From Alphaproteobacteria bacterium (GTDB taxonomy: Bacteria > Pseudomonadota > Alphaproteobacteria > ATCC43930 > CGMCC-115725), in NCBI GenBank assembly GCA_021325525.1, contig JAJPHB010000128.1, positions 1-64,000 of the forward strand: a stretch of 64,000 nt of DNA. The letters are read 5' to 3'. Shown one piece after another: positions 25,545 to 34,150 of this stretch (the first letter of the stretch is position 1; each line of letters starts with the position of its first letter). Both the position numbers and the translations under genes were made by a program. The notes under the pieces are model-generated. The model was not told the DNA's origin. It was given only the letters and a program-made list of their open reading frames with translations, and did no database searches.

Positions 25545-26483
25545 TTAAGCCTTGGCCTTCTCCTTCTCGCGCGCCTCCGCCTCCGCGATCGGCGGGTTGC
25601 TCCAGCCGACCTTCTTGGCGAAGCTCTCGAGCTCCTGCGGCGACATATACACCGTGTGCTCGGGGCCGGGATAGACGCGGTCGCGCACTTCGCTCGCATA
25701 GCGCGAGAATACGTCCTCGATGATCGGGATGAGGTCCGTATAGATCTTGGAGTGCCGCGGCGTGTGCTCTTCATAGAGGTGGAAGAGGTCCGAGGTGATG
25801 ATATGGACGCCATGCGCGCGGTTGCCGGCGCCGAGGCTGATCACCGGCACGGGGAGGGTCTGGGTCAGGTATTCGCAGACTTCCTGCGTCGTCACCTCGC
25901 AGAGGATGGAGAAGCAGCCGGCATCGACCATCTGCCTGGCGTCCTCGACGAGGGCCGCCGCCTTGTCGGCGGTCTTGCCCTGCGCGACGAAGCCGCCCAG
26001 TTGCGGCATGCGCATGGGCGTGATGCCGATATGGCCCTGCACCGGGATGCCGGCCTTGATGATCGCCTCGATGGCGCGGACGTGATGACGGTTGCCCTCG
26101 CATTTCATCACCTCGGCATTGGCCTTGGCGACGAATTTGCCGGCATTCTCGACCGCCTGCTCGGGCGAGACGTGGAAGCTCCAATAGGGCATGTCGACCA
26201 TGCGCAGCCCGTAGCGCGAGCCGCGATCGACCGCCTGCGCCATGAACAGCACTTCCTCGAAGCTCACCGTCACCGTGCTCTTGTGCCCGAAGAGGACCAT
26301 GCCGCCACTGTCGGACACGCAGAGGATGTCGATGCCGAGGCGGTCGGCGATGACGGCGCTGCGGTAATCGTAGATCGCCATCTGCACGATGGCCTCGCCG
26401 CGCTTCATCTTGTTCATGAGCGCCGGGATCGTGACCTTGCGGCGCGCCGGCGCGGAGCCCTTCGGAGCGGTGGGCGTGCTCAT
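25545..26483 (-). CDS. panB: 3-methyl-2-oxobutanoate hydroxymethyltransferase family (PanB-like)
   Basis: 312-residue PEP-mutase/PanB-superfamily TIM barrel. Ketopantoate hydroxymethyltransferase motifs can be aligned: '[20 protein letters not shown]' opens the barrel, '[12 protein letters not shown]' (VGDSLGM in classical PanB) holds the magnesium-binding Asp, '[15 protein letters not shown]' the second Asp, 'EVMKCEGN' the Lys/Glu pair, '[13 protein letters not shown]' and '[11 protein letters not shown]' with the catalytic Glu. It would add a hydroxymethyl group from methylene-THF to 2-oxoisovalerate for pantothenate. The barrel is longer at both ends and diverged from housekeeping PanB, so a paralogue with another oxo-acid substrate is possible. 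The start follows GGGGAGG. Confidence 0.82.
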   Translation of the reverse strand: MSTPTAPKGSAPARRKVTIPALMNKMKRGEAIVQMAIYDYRSAVIADRLGIDILCVSDSGGMVLFGHKSTVTVSFEEVLFMAQAVDRGSRYGLRMVDMPYWSFHVSPEQAVENAGKFVAKANAEVMKCEGNRHHVRAIEAIIKAGIPVQGHIGITPMRMPQLGGFVAQGKTADKAAALVEDARQMVDAGCFSILCEVTTQEVCEYLTQTLPVPVISLGAGNRAHGVHIITSDLFHLYEEHTPRHSKIYTDLIPIIEDVFSRYASEVRDRVYPGPEHTVYMSPQELESFAKKVGWSNPPIAEAEAREKEKAKA

Positions 26484-26636
26484 GCGTTGCCTCCCCTTCT
26501 TTGGCGTTGCGCCCTGGCGGCAGAGCCTGCCGATGGCGATGGCGGAAAGCCTAGGATTGACGAAAAGAGCGAGTCAATGAGAAGCGGCCGATGAGTTCAT
26601 CGACGCTATGAATGACGGGCGGCATCGCCCTTGCGC

Positions 26637-27386
26637 TCAGCCGAGCCAGGCGAAGAGGTGGCTCGCCCGCAGCAGGACCAGCGCGCCGACGACGAGAAGG
26701 ACGGTCGCGGCGAGGCGCGTCAGGAATTTCTTCGGCAGAGCGTGGGCGGCGCGCGCTCCGCAGCCGGCGCCGAGGGCGACGCCGGTGCTGAGCAGGAGGG
26801 CGAGACCAAGATCGAGGTTGCCGGCGACGAGGTTGCCGGCCGAGGCGAGGAGGGCGATCGGCACCTGGATCGCCTGGCTGAGGCCGATGGCGGGCAGGAC
26901 CGGAGCGCGGATCGAGAGGAGCAGCGGGACGAGGAGCAGCGGCCCGCCGCTGCCGGTCATCGCCGAGGCGGCGCCGATGACGAAGCCGATCGCGGCCAAG
27001 GCCGGCGCCGGCGGAATGCGCCCGTCCTCGCCCAGGCCGCCGCTCCGCAGCAGCGCCCGCGTCCCGGCGAAGATGACGACGAGGCCGATGAGGGCGAGGA
27101 GCAGATCGGCGCCGAGATGCGAGGCGAGGAGCGCGCCGGCGAAGGCGCCCGGCATCGCGCCGGCGCCGAGCCAGGCCGCCGAGCCCCAGGCGATCGACCC
27201 TTGGCGCGCGTAGAGGAAGGTCCCGATCGCGCCGGCGAAGATATAGCTGAACATGCTGGCGGCGATGGCGGCGTGGACCGGCACGCCGATGAGCGTCAGA
27301 ACCGGGACGAGAAGCACGCCGCCGATCCCGATGCAGCCGATGAAGAGCCCGGAGACGAGGGCGAGGATGAGGATGGCGGGGCTCAC
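26637..27386 (-). CDS. TauE/SafE (TSUP) family membrane transporter
   Basis: About 249-residue TSUP permease with seven to eight helices in two repeats. Signature: 'SGLFIGCIGIGGVLLVPVL' in the first repeat and 'IGAASAMTGSGGPLLLVPLL' in the second, the paired Gly-rich motifs of the family. TSUP proteins export sulfite, sulfoacetate or other sulfur-containing organic anions, or take up thiosulfate. The location 2.2 kb from the apr island makes sulfite a reasonable guess. The frame extends upstream to 27506, but those residues derive from an intergenic repeat (a 'GERSEAIH'-coding palindrome), so I favour the GTG at 27386 (VSPAILILALV); no clear ribosome-binding site supports it. Confidence 0.85.
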   Translation of the reverse strand: MSPAILILALVSGLFIGCIGIGGVLLVPVLTLIGVPVHAAIAASMFSYIFAGAIGTFLYARQGSIAWGSAAWLGAGAMPGAFAGALLASHLGADLLLALIGLVVIFAGTRALLRSGGLGEDGRIPPAPALAAIGFVIGAASAMTGSGGPLLLVPLLLSIRAPVLPAIGLSQAIQVPIALLASAGNLVAGNLDLGLALLLSTGVALGAGCGARAAHALPKKFLTRLAATVLLVVGALVLLRASHLFAWLG

Positions 27387-27422
27387 GGCAGCGGCGCTCG
27401 CGTCGCGCGCATCCGTGCCGAC

Positions 27423-27458
27423 GATCCGGTGGATGGCTTCGCTGCGCTCCCCATGACG
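27423..27458. repeat. Dispersed alphaproteobacterial intergenic repeat (GERSEAIH type)
   Basis: Contains 'GGATGGCTTCGCTGCGCTCC', the reverse complement of the GGAGCGCAGCGAAGCCATCC element common between genes in alphaproteobacteria. A related copy is at 36069-36157. It inflates the apparent N-terminus of the TauE/SafE gene with residues such as GERSEAIHRIVG. Confidence 0.5.
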
Positions 27459-27583
27459 AGCGCGTTTTCTCGACCCCGGCATCTCCTCGCCCGATCGCGC
27501 CGCCACAACCCCATAGGCACGGCCCGGGCGAGGGCGTAGATTGATAGGGAAGAGGCATCAGATCGCGGAGCGGGGCGGCCGCC

Positions 27584-28522
27584 ATGTTTCTTCGCCAGCT
27601 CGAATATCTCGTCGCCTTGTCGCAGGAGCAGCATTTCAGCCGGGCGGCGCAGCGCTGCAACGTCTCGCAGCCGAGCCTCAGCAACGCGATCAAGCAGCTC
27701 GAAGGCGAGCTCGGTACGCCGATCGTCCTGCGCCACCAGCGCTTTCAAGGCTTCACCTCCGAAGGCGTCCGCATCGTCGAATGGTCGAAGCGCATGCTCG
27801 CCGACCGCAACGCCATGCTGCAGGAGCTCTCGGTCCTCAAGAAGAACCTGTCCGGCCATCTGCGGCTGGGGGCGATGCCGACGAGCTCGCCGATCCTCCC
27901 CTTCATCACCCGCCAATTCCTGCAGCTCCATCCCGGCGTCCAGATCCAGGTGAGTTTTCTCGGCCTCGAAGAGATGCGGGTCAAGCTGACGAATTTCGAT
28001 CTCGATGTCGGCATCACCTATATCGACCAGATGCAGCCGCCGCCGCTCATCAGCATGCCGCTCTACAAAGAGCATCTGAGCCTTCTCGTGCCGCACGGCT
28101 CCCGCTTTGCCGCCGCCGGCAGCATGAGCTGGGCCGAGGCGGCCGACATTCCGCTCTGCCTTCTTCCCCCCAACATGCATGAGCGGCAGATCATCGATTC
28201 CGCCTTCGCTTCGGTTGGCAAGGCGCCTATACCGCAGATCGAGTCCGATTCGATCGTCAATCTCGCCTTTCATACCATGCATGGCGGCGTCGTCACGATC
28301 ATTCCGAGCCATTTCTTCCACGTGATCGGCGCCTTTCCAGGCACCCATATCGTCCGCCTCGTCGAGCCCGAGGTGGTGCGCGAGGTCGGCCTCATCTGGG
28401 TCGGCGGCGATCCTATCCTGCCCATGGCGAAAGCGATGCTGAACCTCCTCAAATCCTTCGCCGCGAGCGGCGAGCTCGCCCGCCGTCTGGGCGAGAAGGC
28501 GGCGGGCCTCGCGCCTGCGTGA
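27584..28522 (+). CDS. LysR-type transcriptional regulator
   Basis: 312-residue LTTR with HTH 'LEYLVALSQEQHFSRAAQRC' plus 'NVSQPSLSNAIKQLEGELG' (residues 6-45) and an effector domain from about residue 92 ('GHLRLGAMPTSSPILPFITR'). The motif 'LDVGITYIDQMQPPPL' and the C-terminal 'GLIWVGGDPILPMAKAML' occur in regulators often found beside formate dehydrogenase or oxidoreductase genes, but the ligand is unknown. It is divergent from the TauE/SafE gene and is followed immediately by an acyl-CoA-dehydrogenase-like gene, which it may control. The ATG at 27584 is the conserved family start (MFLRQLEYL). Confidence 0.93.
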   Translation: MFLRQLEYLVALSQEQHFSRAAQRCNVSQPSLSNAIKQLEGELGTPIVLRHQRFQGFTSEGVRIVEWSKRMLADRNAMLQELSVLKKNLSGHLRLGAMPTSSPILPFITRQFLQLHPGVQIQVSFLGLEEMRVKLTNFDLDVGITYIDQMQPPPLISMPLYKEHLSLLVPHGSRFAAAGSMSWAEAADIPLCLLPPNMHERQIIDSAFASVGKAPIPQIESDSIVNLAFHTMHGGVVTIIPSHFFHVIGAFPGTHIVRLVEPEVVREVGLIWVGGDPILPMAKAMLNLLKSFAASGELARRLGEKAAGLAPA

Positions 28523-28536
28523 CGAAGGAAGGATCC

Positions 28537-29757
28537 GTGACGGAGGGCGGCACCGCCCCATTTCTGCTGGACGGCGTGCCGGCCCCGTCGCCAGCGGGCG
28601 CAGCCTATCTCGACAAGGTCGAGGCACTGGCGCCGCGCCTTGCGCGCTGGGCCGACCGGATCGAAGCGGAGCGCCGCCTGCCGCCGCCGCTTCTCGACGC
28701 GCTCCACGCGGCCGGGCTCTTCCGCCTCGTCCTGCCGCGCTCCTGCGGCGGCGCGGAGCTCGATTTCCCGAGCTTCGCCGCCGTCATCGAGGCGGTCGCC
28801 CGCATCGACGCGAGCACCGCCTGGTGCCTCGGTCAGGCCTCCGGCTGCTCGACGGTGGCGGCCTATCTCGCGCCCGCCGTCGCCGCCGAGATCTTCGGCC
28901 GCGACTCGCGCGCCGTCCTCGCCTGGGGGCCGGGTCCGGGGGCGCGCGCCATCGCCGTCGAGGGCGGCTATCGCGTCACCGGGACCTGGTCCTTCGCGAG
29001 CGGCGGGCGGCATGCGAGCTGGCTCGGCGGGGTTTGCCCTATCCTCGAAGCCGACGGCACGCCGCGCCGCGACGCGGCCGGCCGCCCCGCCGTCCGGACC
29101 ATGCTGTTCCCGGCCGCGGCGGCGCAAATGGAGGACATCTGGCACGTGATCGGGCTCAAGGGGACGGGGAGCGATGCCTATTCCGTCGCCGATCTCTTCG
29201 TCGCGCACGACCATTCCGTCGCCCGCGACGATGCGGAGGAGCGCCGCGAACCGGGGCCGCTCTATCAGCTCCCGGCCAACAGCTTCTTCGCCGCCGCCTT
29301 CGCCGGCGTCGCCCTCGGCATCGCGCGCAGCACGCTCGACTCGTTCCTCGCCCTCGCCAAGGCGAAGACGCCGCGCGGCTTCCGCTCGCCGCTCGCGACC
29401 AACGCCTCGATCCAGTCGCAGCTCGGCGAGGCCGAGGCACGGCTCCGCGCGGCGCGCGGCTTCCTCTTCGGCACGCTCGGCGAGACCTGGGGCGCGCTCG
29501 AGCGGGCGGGCAGCGCCGCCCTCGCGCAGCGCATGACGATCCGCCTCGCGGCGACGCACGCCATCCAGCAGGCGGTGACGGTCGTCGATTTCGCCTATCA
29601 CGCGGCGGGCGCCACCGCGATTTTCGCCGCCAATCCCTTCGAGCGGCGCTTTCGCGACATGCACACGGTGGCGCAGCAATTGCAGGGCCGGAAAGCGCAT
29701 TTCGAGACCGTCGGCCAGTACCTTCTCGATCTCGAAGCGGATATGAGCTTCCTTTAG
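28537..29757 (+). CDS. Acyl-CoA dehydrogenase-fold flavoprotein, group D monooxygenase-like
   Basis: About 406 residues with the ACAD three-domain fold: an N-terminal helical domain ('LHAAGLFRLVLPRSCGGAEL'), a middle beta domain ('GGYRVTGTWSFASGGRHASW', then 'GLKGTGSDAYSVADLFV') and a C-terminal helical bundle ending 'DLEADMSFL'. The 'ARIDASTAWCLGQASG' helix and the lack of the catalytic Glu of true dehydrogenases point to the HpaB/HsaA/DszC/SfnC-like flavin-dependent hydroxylases rather than fatty-acid oxidation. Some relatives act on organosulfur compounds, which is suggestive here but unproven. The GTG at 28537 sits just after AAGGAAGGA; a GTG at 28519 overlapping the lysR stop is the alternative. 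Confidence 0.82.
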   Translation: MTEGGTAPFLLDGVPAPSPAGAAYLDKVEALAPRLARWADRIEAERRLPPPLLDALHAAGLFRLVLPRSCGGAELDFPSFAAVIEAVARIDASTAWCLGQASGCSTVAAYLAPAVAAEIFGRDSRAVLAWGPGPGARAIAVEGGYRVTGTWSFASGGRHASWLGGVCPILEADGTPRRDAAGRPAVRTMLFPAAAAQMEDIWHVIGLKGTGSDAYSVADLFVAHDHSVARDDAEERREPGPLYQLPANSFFAAAFAGVALGIARSTLDSFLALAKAKTPRGFRSPLATNASIQSQLGEAEARLRAARGFLFGTLGETWGALERAGSAALAQRMTIRLAATHAIQQAVTVVDFAYHAAGATAIFAANPFERRFRDMHTVAQQLQGRKAHFETVGQYLLDLEADMSFL

Positions 29758-29777
29758 CGCCAAAAACGCTCGCGCCC

Positions 29778-30338
29778 TTAGTCCTCGCGCCGCTTGCGGC
29801 CGAAGATCATGGCTCCGACGAGGTTCTCGCGATGCCGAAAACTGGCGAGCATCACGCCGCCGATATGAATGCCGGCAAGCAGCAACAGGACATGGGCCAG
29901 AAGGTCATGGAGATGCTGCATCCAGCGGACGCCCCAGAAGGAATCTGTCGTCAATAACCAGCCCGTGAGCGCGGTGGCGGCGGTGGCGAGCAGCAGGCAA
30001 ATGACCATTGCCCCGCCGGCCGGATTATGGCCGATGTAGCGCGCCTCCTGTCCTCGGCCAATGTCGGCGAGATAGGCGAGGACCGTGCGGGGCGAGCGCA
30101 CGAAGTCCGAAAAGCGAGCATAGCGGCTGCCGACGAGGCCCCAGGCGGCGCGCGCCCCGACCAGCGCTCCGGCGGCATAGCCTGTCGAATTGTGCAGATC
30201 TTCAAGAGAGTTGGCGCTGAGCCAGCTGACGCCGATGCTCAGCACCAAGCCCCAATGAAAGAACCGCACGAGGGGGTCCCAGACGCGAATGAGCGACGGC
30301 GTGCTGACGCGTCTCCCACCCCCGCCCGCTGAACTCAA
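29778..30338 (-). CDS. Cytochrome b561-family membrane protein
   Basis: 186-residue di-heme cytochrome b of the bacterial b561 type with four helices. Candidate heme ligands: His in 'LVRFFHWGLVL' (about 27), 'LEDLHNSTGY' (about 49), 'QHLHDLLAHV' (about 142-149) and 'LLAGIHIGGVML' (about 157). It shuttles electrons between quinol or flavin and a periplasmic partner. It begins with TTG directly after the TGA of the PepSY gene (TGATTG), with GGAG eight bases upstream. PepSY plus b561 is a common pair, so the two products probably work together in the membrane. Confidence 0.9.
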   Translation of the reverse strand: MSSAGGGGRRVSTPSLIRVWDPLVRFFHWGLVLSIGVSWLSANSLEDLHNSTGYAAGALVGARAAWGLVGSRYARFSDFVRSPRTVLAYLADIGRGQEARYIGHNPAGGAMVICLLLATAATALTGWLLTTDSFWGVRWMQHLHDLLAHVLLLLAGIHIGGVMLASFRHRENLVGAMIFGRKRRED

Positions 30339-30620
30339 TCAGTCTTCTCCGGCTTCCGGGTTGTCGAGCTTCTGGAGCGTCTCGGCGTTGAACGCCATGT
30401 TGGTCCGTTTGCCGGCCTTGTCGGTGGCGTAGACCTCATAGCAGCCGTTCTCGACCTTGATTTGGCGGACCTTCAGCCCCTCCGACTTGAGCTGCGCTTC
30501 GAGCTTCGCCTCGGGCTGCCATTTCGATTTGGGTGCTGTCGTGCACTTGCTGGGTCCGGCAGCCAGAGCCGGACCCGCCGAAAGCGCCACGGCGGCAGCA
30601 ACCAAGAGCAAACGGTTCAT
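30339..30620 (-). CDS. Secreted PepSY-domain protein
   Basis: 93-residue periplasmic protein. Signal peptide 'MNRLLLVAAAVALSAGPALA' cleaved after ALA; the mature part is one PepSY-type domain: 'KLEAQLKSEGLKVRQIKVEN' and 'GCYEVYATDKAGKRTNMAFN'. There are two cysteines (SKC and NGC), possibly a disulfide. The frame runs upstream of 30620 but without signal-like or domain-like sequence. It is immediately followed, with no gap, by the cytochrome b561 gene, suggesting a regulatory or substrate-presenting role for that cytochrome. Confidence 0.88.
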   Translation of the reverse strand: MNRLLLVAAAVALSAGPALAAGPSKCTTAPKSKWQPEAKLEAQLKSEGLKVRQIKVENGCYEVYATDKAGKRTNMAFNAETLQKLDNPEAGED

Positions 30621-31139
30621 ACCAAAATCTCCTGTGTGAACGAGCAACGAAGCCGAATCGCGGCGCCGGCGTGGACCGGCGCCGTCCGCGACAAGGCCGG
30701 AGGATGGTGGAGGGCGAAGCTTACCGACACCTGACAGCTGTGCAAAAATTGGCGGTGCCGAGCGAGGAGCAAGTGGGGGTGCGCCGCACCGGGTCGTGCA
30801 TAGAGGTGGACGATGCGGCGCGTGTCGGCGCGGGTGAACCCGAACGCGCCGATCTCGCCAGGAAGCCTGGAGCCGCGCCGCCCCGCCGGCAGCATCGCTC
30901 GCAGGGTGATCGCAATGTGCACGCGCCAATATTTCGCAACGTGCGGTCGTATTGATAGTTTGTGAAAATTATTTCATTCACGTTTGACGTTTGACTTGCG
31001 GCGAACCGCCTCTTAGCCTCCCCTCGGTATTGGCAATGCGGCGCGGTGACGCAGCGGCGATTGGCCATTGCGGCAGCATCGCGGCGAAGACGAAGGGGCA
31101 TCGAACGGAAGCCACCAGAACAGAACGGAAGGAAACGCG
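30621..31139. other. Intergenic region between PepSY (minus) and MFS (plus) genes, 519 bases
   Basis: Promoter region for two divergent transcripts. A directly repeated 7-mer makes ACGTTTGACGTTTGAC near 30980-30996; either TTGAC could be a -35 element for the MFS gene. The 50 bases to its left are AT-rich for this genome (TTGTGAAAATTATTTCATTC). Just before 31140 is a good GGAAGG ribosome-binding site. No gene or RNA is convincing; open frames on both strands here look random. Confidence 0.45.
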
Positions 31140-32456
31140 ATGAGCGATCAATCGGCGACGATGCGGTTGGCACCGGGGCTGGGCCGGCAGAAGGCGGGCG
31201 GCGGCGGTGCCGCCAGCTCGGGTCTGCACATCCCCTTCCGCGAAGCCTTGCTGGTGGCGCTTGCCGCCGGGCTCGGCTACGGCTTCGATGCCTATGCCGT
31301 CAACATCTTCGGCATGCTGGGTCCGACCCTGATGAAGGACCTCGACATCACGGCGAAGACCTTCGGCATCATCGGCTCCATTTTCCTCGTCGGCTACACG
31401 ATCGGCACCATCGGCTTCGGCATGCTCGCCGACCGCATCGGCCGGCGCGACGCGCTCGGCTGGTCGATCATCCTCTACGGCATCACGACGGCGCTCGGCG
31501 GCGTCTCGACCAACCTCGTCGCCTTCACGGGCCTGCGCTTCCTCACCGGCATCGGCGGCGCCGGCGAGCTCGCCGTCGGCGCGCCCTACACCGCCGAGAT
31601 GTGGCCCGCCAAGGTGCGCGCCCTCGGCACCGGCGGCATCATGTTCTCGCTCTATTCGGCGGGCTACATCTTCGCCGCGCTCTGCACGCTCTTCATCGTG
31701 CCGCGCTTCGGCTGGCAATGGACCTTCGGCTTCGCCATCGTGCCCGCTGTCCTCGTCTTCATCTTCCGCCGCCTCATCCAGGAATCGGTGCGCTTCCGCC
31801 ATGCGAAAGCCGAGATCGAGCGGCGCCTGCACGAGGAGGGCATCGCGCATCCCCGTGTGAACATCTTCTCGATCCCGGGCGCCTGGCGGCGGATCATCGT
31901 CGGCTGGCTGCTCTACATCCCCAATGCCTGCGGCTACTGGGGGATCACCGTCTTCCTCACCACCTTCATGGTGAAGAAGTTCCAGGTGACGCCGGCGGAC
32001 GCGATCTACTACGCGATGCTCTTCTACATCGTGCAGTTCGTGCTCTCCTATGTCGGCACCGGCCTCTCCGACCTCCTCGGCCGCCGCGTCGCGGGCATTC
32101 TCGGCGCGCTCATCATGATTGCCTGCACGATCGTCGCCTCGACGACCAACTCCTTCGAGACCTTCTTCATCTTCGGCGGCATCATGATCGGCATGCTGGG
32201 CTGGCTGTGGGGGGTGGGCGACACCTATCTCAGCGAGTTCTTCCGCACCACCCTGCGCGGCACCGGCTTCGGCATCATGGTCGGTGGCGGGCGCGTCGCG
32301 TCGATCTTCGCGCCCTATCTCGTCGGGCTCGGCATCGTCGCCATGGGCCCGACCATTCCCTTCCTCCTCACGGCCTGCCTCTGGCTCGGCACCATCATCG
32401 GCTATCTCCTCGGACCGGAGACGCATGGGCGCGAGCTGGAGGAGGTGCAGCTCTGA
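31140..32456 (+). CDS. Major facilitator superfamily transporter (AAHS/SHS-like)
   Basis: 438-residue 12-helix MFS permease. Family markers are 'GYGFDAYAVNIFGMLGPTLM' in helix 1, 'GMLADRIGRRDALG' (the loop 2-3 motif, about residue 100), 'AEMWPAKVRALGTG' after helix 4 and a related 'GLSDLLGRRVAGILG' in the second half. The acidic helix-1 motif GFDxY is typical of aromatic-acid/H+ or sialate symporters. It takes up an organic anion; because it ends 0.4 kb upstream of the predicted methanesulfonate monooxygenase genes on the same strand, a sulfonate is possible. A strong terminator after it argues for a separate transcript. Start ATG 31140 follows AACGGAAGGAAACG. Confidence 0.9.
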   Translation: MSDQSATMRLAPGLGRQKAGGGGAASSGLHIPFREALLVALAAGLGYGFDAYAVNIFGMLGPTLMKDLDITAKTFGIIGSIFLVGYTIGTIGFGMLADRIGRRDALGWSIILYGITTALGGVSTNLVAFTGLRFLTGIGGAGELAVGAPYTAEMWPAKVRALGTGGIMFSLYSAGYIFAALCTLFIVPRFGWQWTFGFAIVPAVLVFIFRRLIQESVRFRHAKAEIERRLHEEGIAHPRVNIFSIPGAWRRIIVGWLLYIPNACGYWGITVFLTTFMVKKFQVTPADAIYYAMLFYIVQFVLSYVGTGLSDLLGRRVAGILGALIMIACTIVASTTNSFETFFIFGGIMIGMLGWLWGVGDTYLSEFFRTTLRGTGFGIMVGGGRVASIFAPYLVGLGIVAMGPTIPFLLTACLWLGTIIGYLLGPETHGRELEEVQL

Positions 32457-32484
32457 GCCTCGGCGCCAGGCTTCGAGACCGGAT

Positions 32485-32520
32485 GGGACGGCGGCGACAG
32501 CCGCCGTCCCGTTGCGTTTA
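32485..32520 (+). terminator. Rho-independent terminator after the MFS gene
   Basis: Perfect 11-base stem GGGACGGCGGC / GCCGCCGTCCC (32485-32495 and 32500-32510) with a GACA loop, followed by GTTGCGTTTA, a weak T-tract. It lies 29 bases after the MFS stop and should separate the transporter transcript from the msm genes. Confidence 0.75.
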
Positions 32521-32873
32521 CAGTGGGGCGTTCCGGAGAGGGAGTCCCGAGCTCATTGTCCAAGTCTATCAAACGATAAAATAGATCGTCTTTACAAATG
32601 ACCGGAAGCCACGCACAGTTCAAAGCAGGTGTTTGAGCGCCGAATCGGGCTGCATCGGATGCGCGCGACGTCATCGGGGCGATCATCATGGCCAGCGCCG
32701 GGCACGACAGGACGCCGCTCAATCAAATATCGCGAAATGCGCTGCGGGCGCCGGCATTCGGCGCGCCGACCGCGCGCATTCGGCGCCCGGCGCGTCGATC
32801 ACATCGTCATGAACCCGGACGAGCCACCGCCGGCCGCCGCTGACGGCCGGCGCAACAGGGCAGGAGGTGTGCG
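32521..32873. promoter_or_regulatory. Region upstream of msmA, 353 bases without a gene
   Basis: The left part is AT-rich for this genome and includes CTATCAAACGATAAAATAGATCG-like sequence around 32565-32590 with loose dyad symmetry (TATC...GATA). The right part has GC-rich dyads (CATTCGGCGC repeated at about 32753 and 32777). GCAGGAGGTGTGCG just before 32874 is a strong ribosome-binding site for msmA. This is the likely promoter and control region for msmABC. No coding sequence is convincing. Confidence 0.45.
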
Positions 32874-34106
32874 ATGAGCGAGTTGCGGAAGGAGCCCGTC
32901 CTCTATGACAGCGGGCAGTCGATGCCCTATGTCGACAGCCGCATCTACAGCGATGAAGGCATCTTCGCCGAGGAGATCGAGAAGATCTGGAAGAAGATCT
33001 GGCTGGTGACGGTCCATGAATCGGAGCTGCCCGAGCCGCTCGACTTCCGCACCCTCACGATCGCGCGCGAGCCGGTCGTCATCGTGCGCGGCACCGACAA
33101 CAAGATCCGCGCCTTCCGCAATGTCTGCCCGCATCGCGGCAACCTCATCGTCCGCAAGCCGGCCGGCAATCTGTCGGTCGCCGAGCCTTCGGGCAACGCC
33201 AATTACATGACCTGCATGTTCCATGCCTGGCAGTACGACTGCTTCGGCCGCTGCGTCGACATCCCGCGCATGAAGCAGGGCTATCAGGACCGCCTGAGGA
33301 AGGAGGATATCAGCCTCGAGGCGCTGCCCTGCGAGGTCAAGCATGGCGGCTTCGTCTGGCTGTCGCTCAACAAGAACGTGGAGCCGCTCGCCGAGTTCAC
33401 GGGCGAGGCCTTCGACATCATGAAAGTCGAGCTCGACACCGAGCCGCTCGACATCTTCCACTATCACAAGGCCATTATTCCCAGCAACTACAAGCTCTGG
33501 CACGACACCAACAGCGAATTCTACCACGATTACATGCATTACTTTAATCGTGCCACGAGCATGATGCAAAAGGGCTATTTCGAGCGCCAATACACGGCGT
33601 TTCCCAACGGCCACTGCACGGTCGGCTCGATGGAGGTGAAGTACGAGGCCTATCAGGGAGCGAAGGAGCGGCCGCTCTCCTTCCCCGGCATGCCGCGCAA
33701 CGGCTGGAAGATGGTCGACCTCTTCCCGGGCGCGACCTACAACATCCGCGGCTCGTCGCTGCGCGTCGACACGACGACGCCGATCGGCCCCAACCTCGTC
33801 ATGATCGAGTTCCGCGGCCTCGGCTTGAAGCGCGATACGCCGGAGGAGCGGGCGCAGCGCATCCGCGACCACAACACCATCTGGGGACCCTTCGGACGTA
33901 ACCTGCATGAGGATCTGCTCGGCATCACCGGACAGGGCGTCGCCATGCGCCCCGGCACGGAGCCGCGTCAGGTCCTGCACGGCCGGCACGAGAACAACTC
34001 GATCCATGACGAGATCGGGATGCGGCATTTCTATGCGGAATGGCAGCGCCGGATGGGCCGCTCGCCTTCGGATCCGATGCGGGAGCTCAGCCTCGCCGCC
34101 GAGTAG
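32874..34106 (+). CDS. msmA: Methanesulfonate monooxygenase-like Rieske oxygenase, large subunit
   Basis: 410-residue Rieske non-heme iron oxygenase alpha subunit. The Rieske ligands are C85-P-H87 and C114-MF-H117, exactly 26 residues between H87 and C114. The usual spacing is 15-17; CXH-X26-CX2H is the reported hallmark of MsmA. The mononuclear iron site follows in 'YKLWHDTNSEFYHDYMHYFN' (H218, H222), with Glu215 where other Rieske oxygenases have the bridging Asp. Length fits MsmA (about 414). It would hydroxylate methanesulfonate, giving formaldehyde and sulfite. The genes for the small subunit and a Rieske ferredoxin follow on the same strand in msmABC order. The substrate is inferred; another small alkylsulfonate or an unrelated substrate cannot be excluded. 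Confidence 0.75.
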   Translation: MSELRKEPVLYDSGQSMPYVDSRIYSDEGIFAEEIEKIWKKIWLVTVHESELPEPLDFRTLTIAREPVVIVRGTDNKIRAFRNVCPHRGNLIVRKPAGNLSVAEPSGNANYMTCMFHAWQYDCFGRCVDIPRMKQGYQDRLRKEDISLEALPCEVKHGGFVWLSLNKNVEPLAEFTGEAFDIMKVELDTEPLDIFHYHKAIIPSNYKLWHDTNSEFYHDYMHYFNRATSMMQKGYFERQYTAFPNGHCTVGSMEVKYEAYQGAKERPLSFPGMPRNGWKMVDLFPGATYNIRGSSLRVDTTTPIGPNLVMIEFRGLGLKRDTPEERAQRIRDHNTIWGPFGRNLHEDLLGITGQGVAMRPGTEPRQVLHGRHENNSIHDEIGMRHFYAEWQRRMGRSPSDPMRELSLAAE

Positions 34107-34150
34107 GGGCGGCGAGAAGGGTTGTCACGCGACGCGGCGGGAGTGGGGTC

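Noticed and set aside
24437-25813. 458-codon minus-strand frame overlapping folD and panB
   Set aside because: Same strand but a different frame from folD; extremely Arg/Ala-rich and without motifs, while folD and the PanB-like protein are clear.
27387-27506. N-terminal extension of the TauE/SafE protein (GERSEAIHRIVG...)
   Set aside because: The extension is encoded by a dispersed intergenic repeat and is not part of the TSUP fold.
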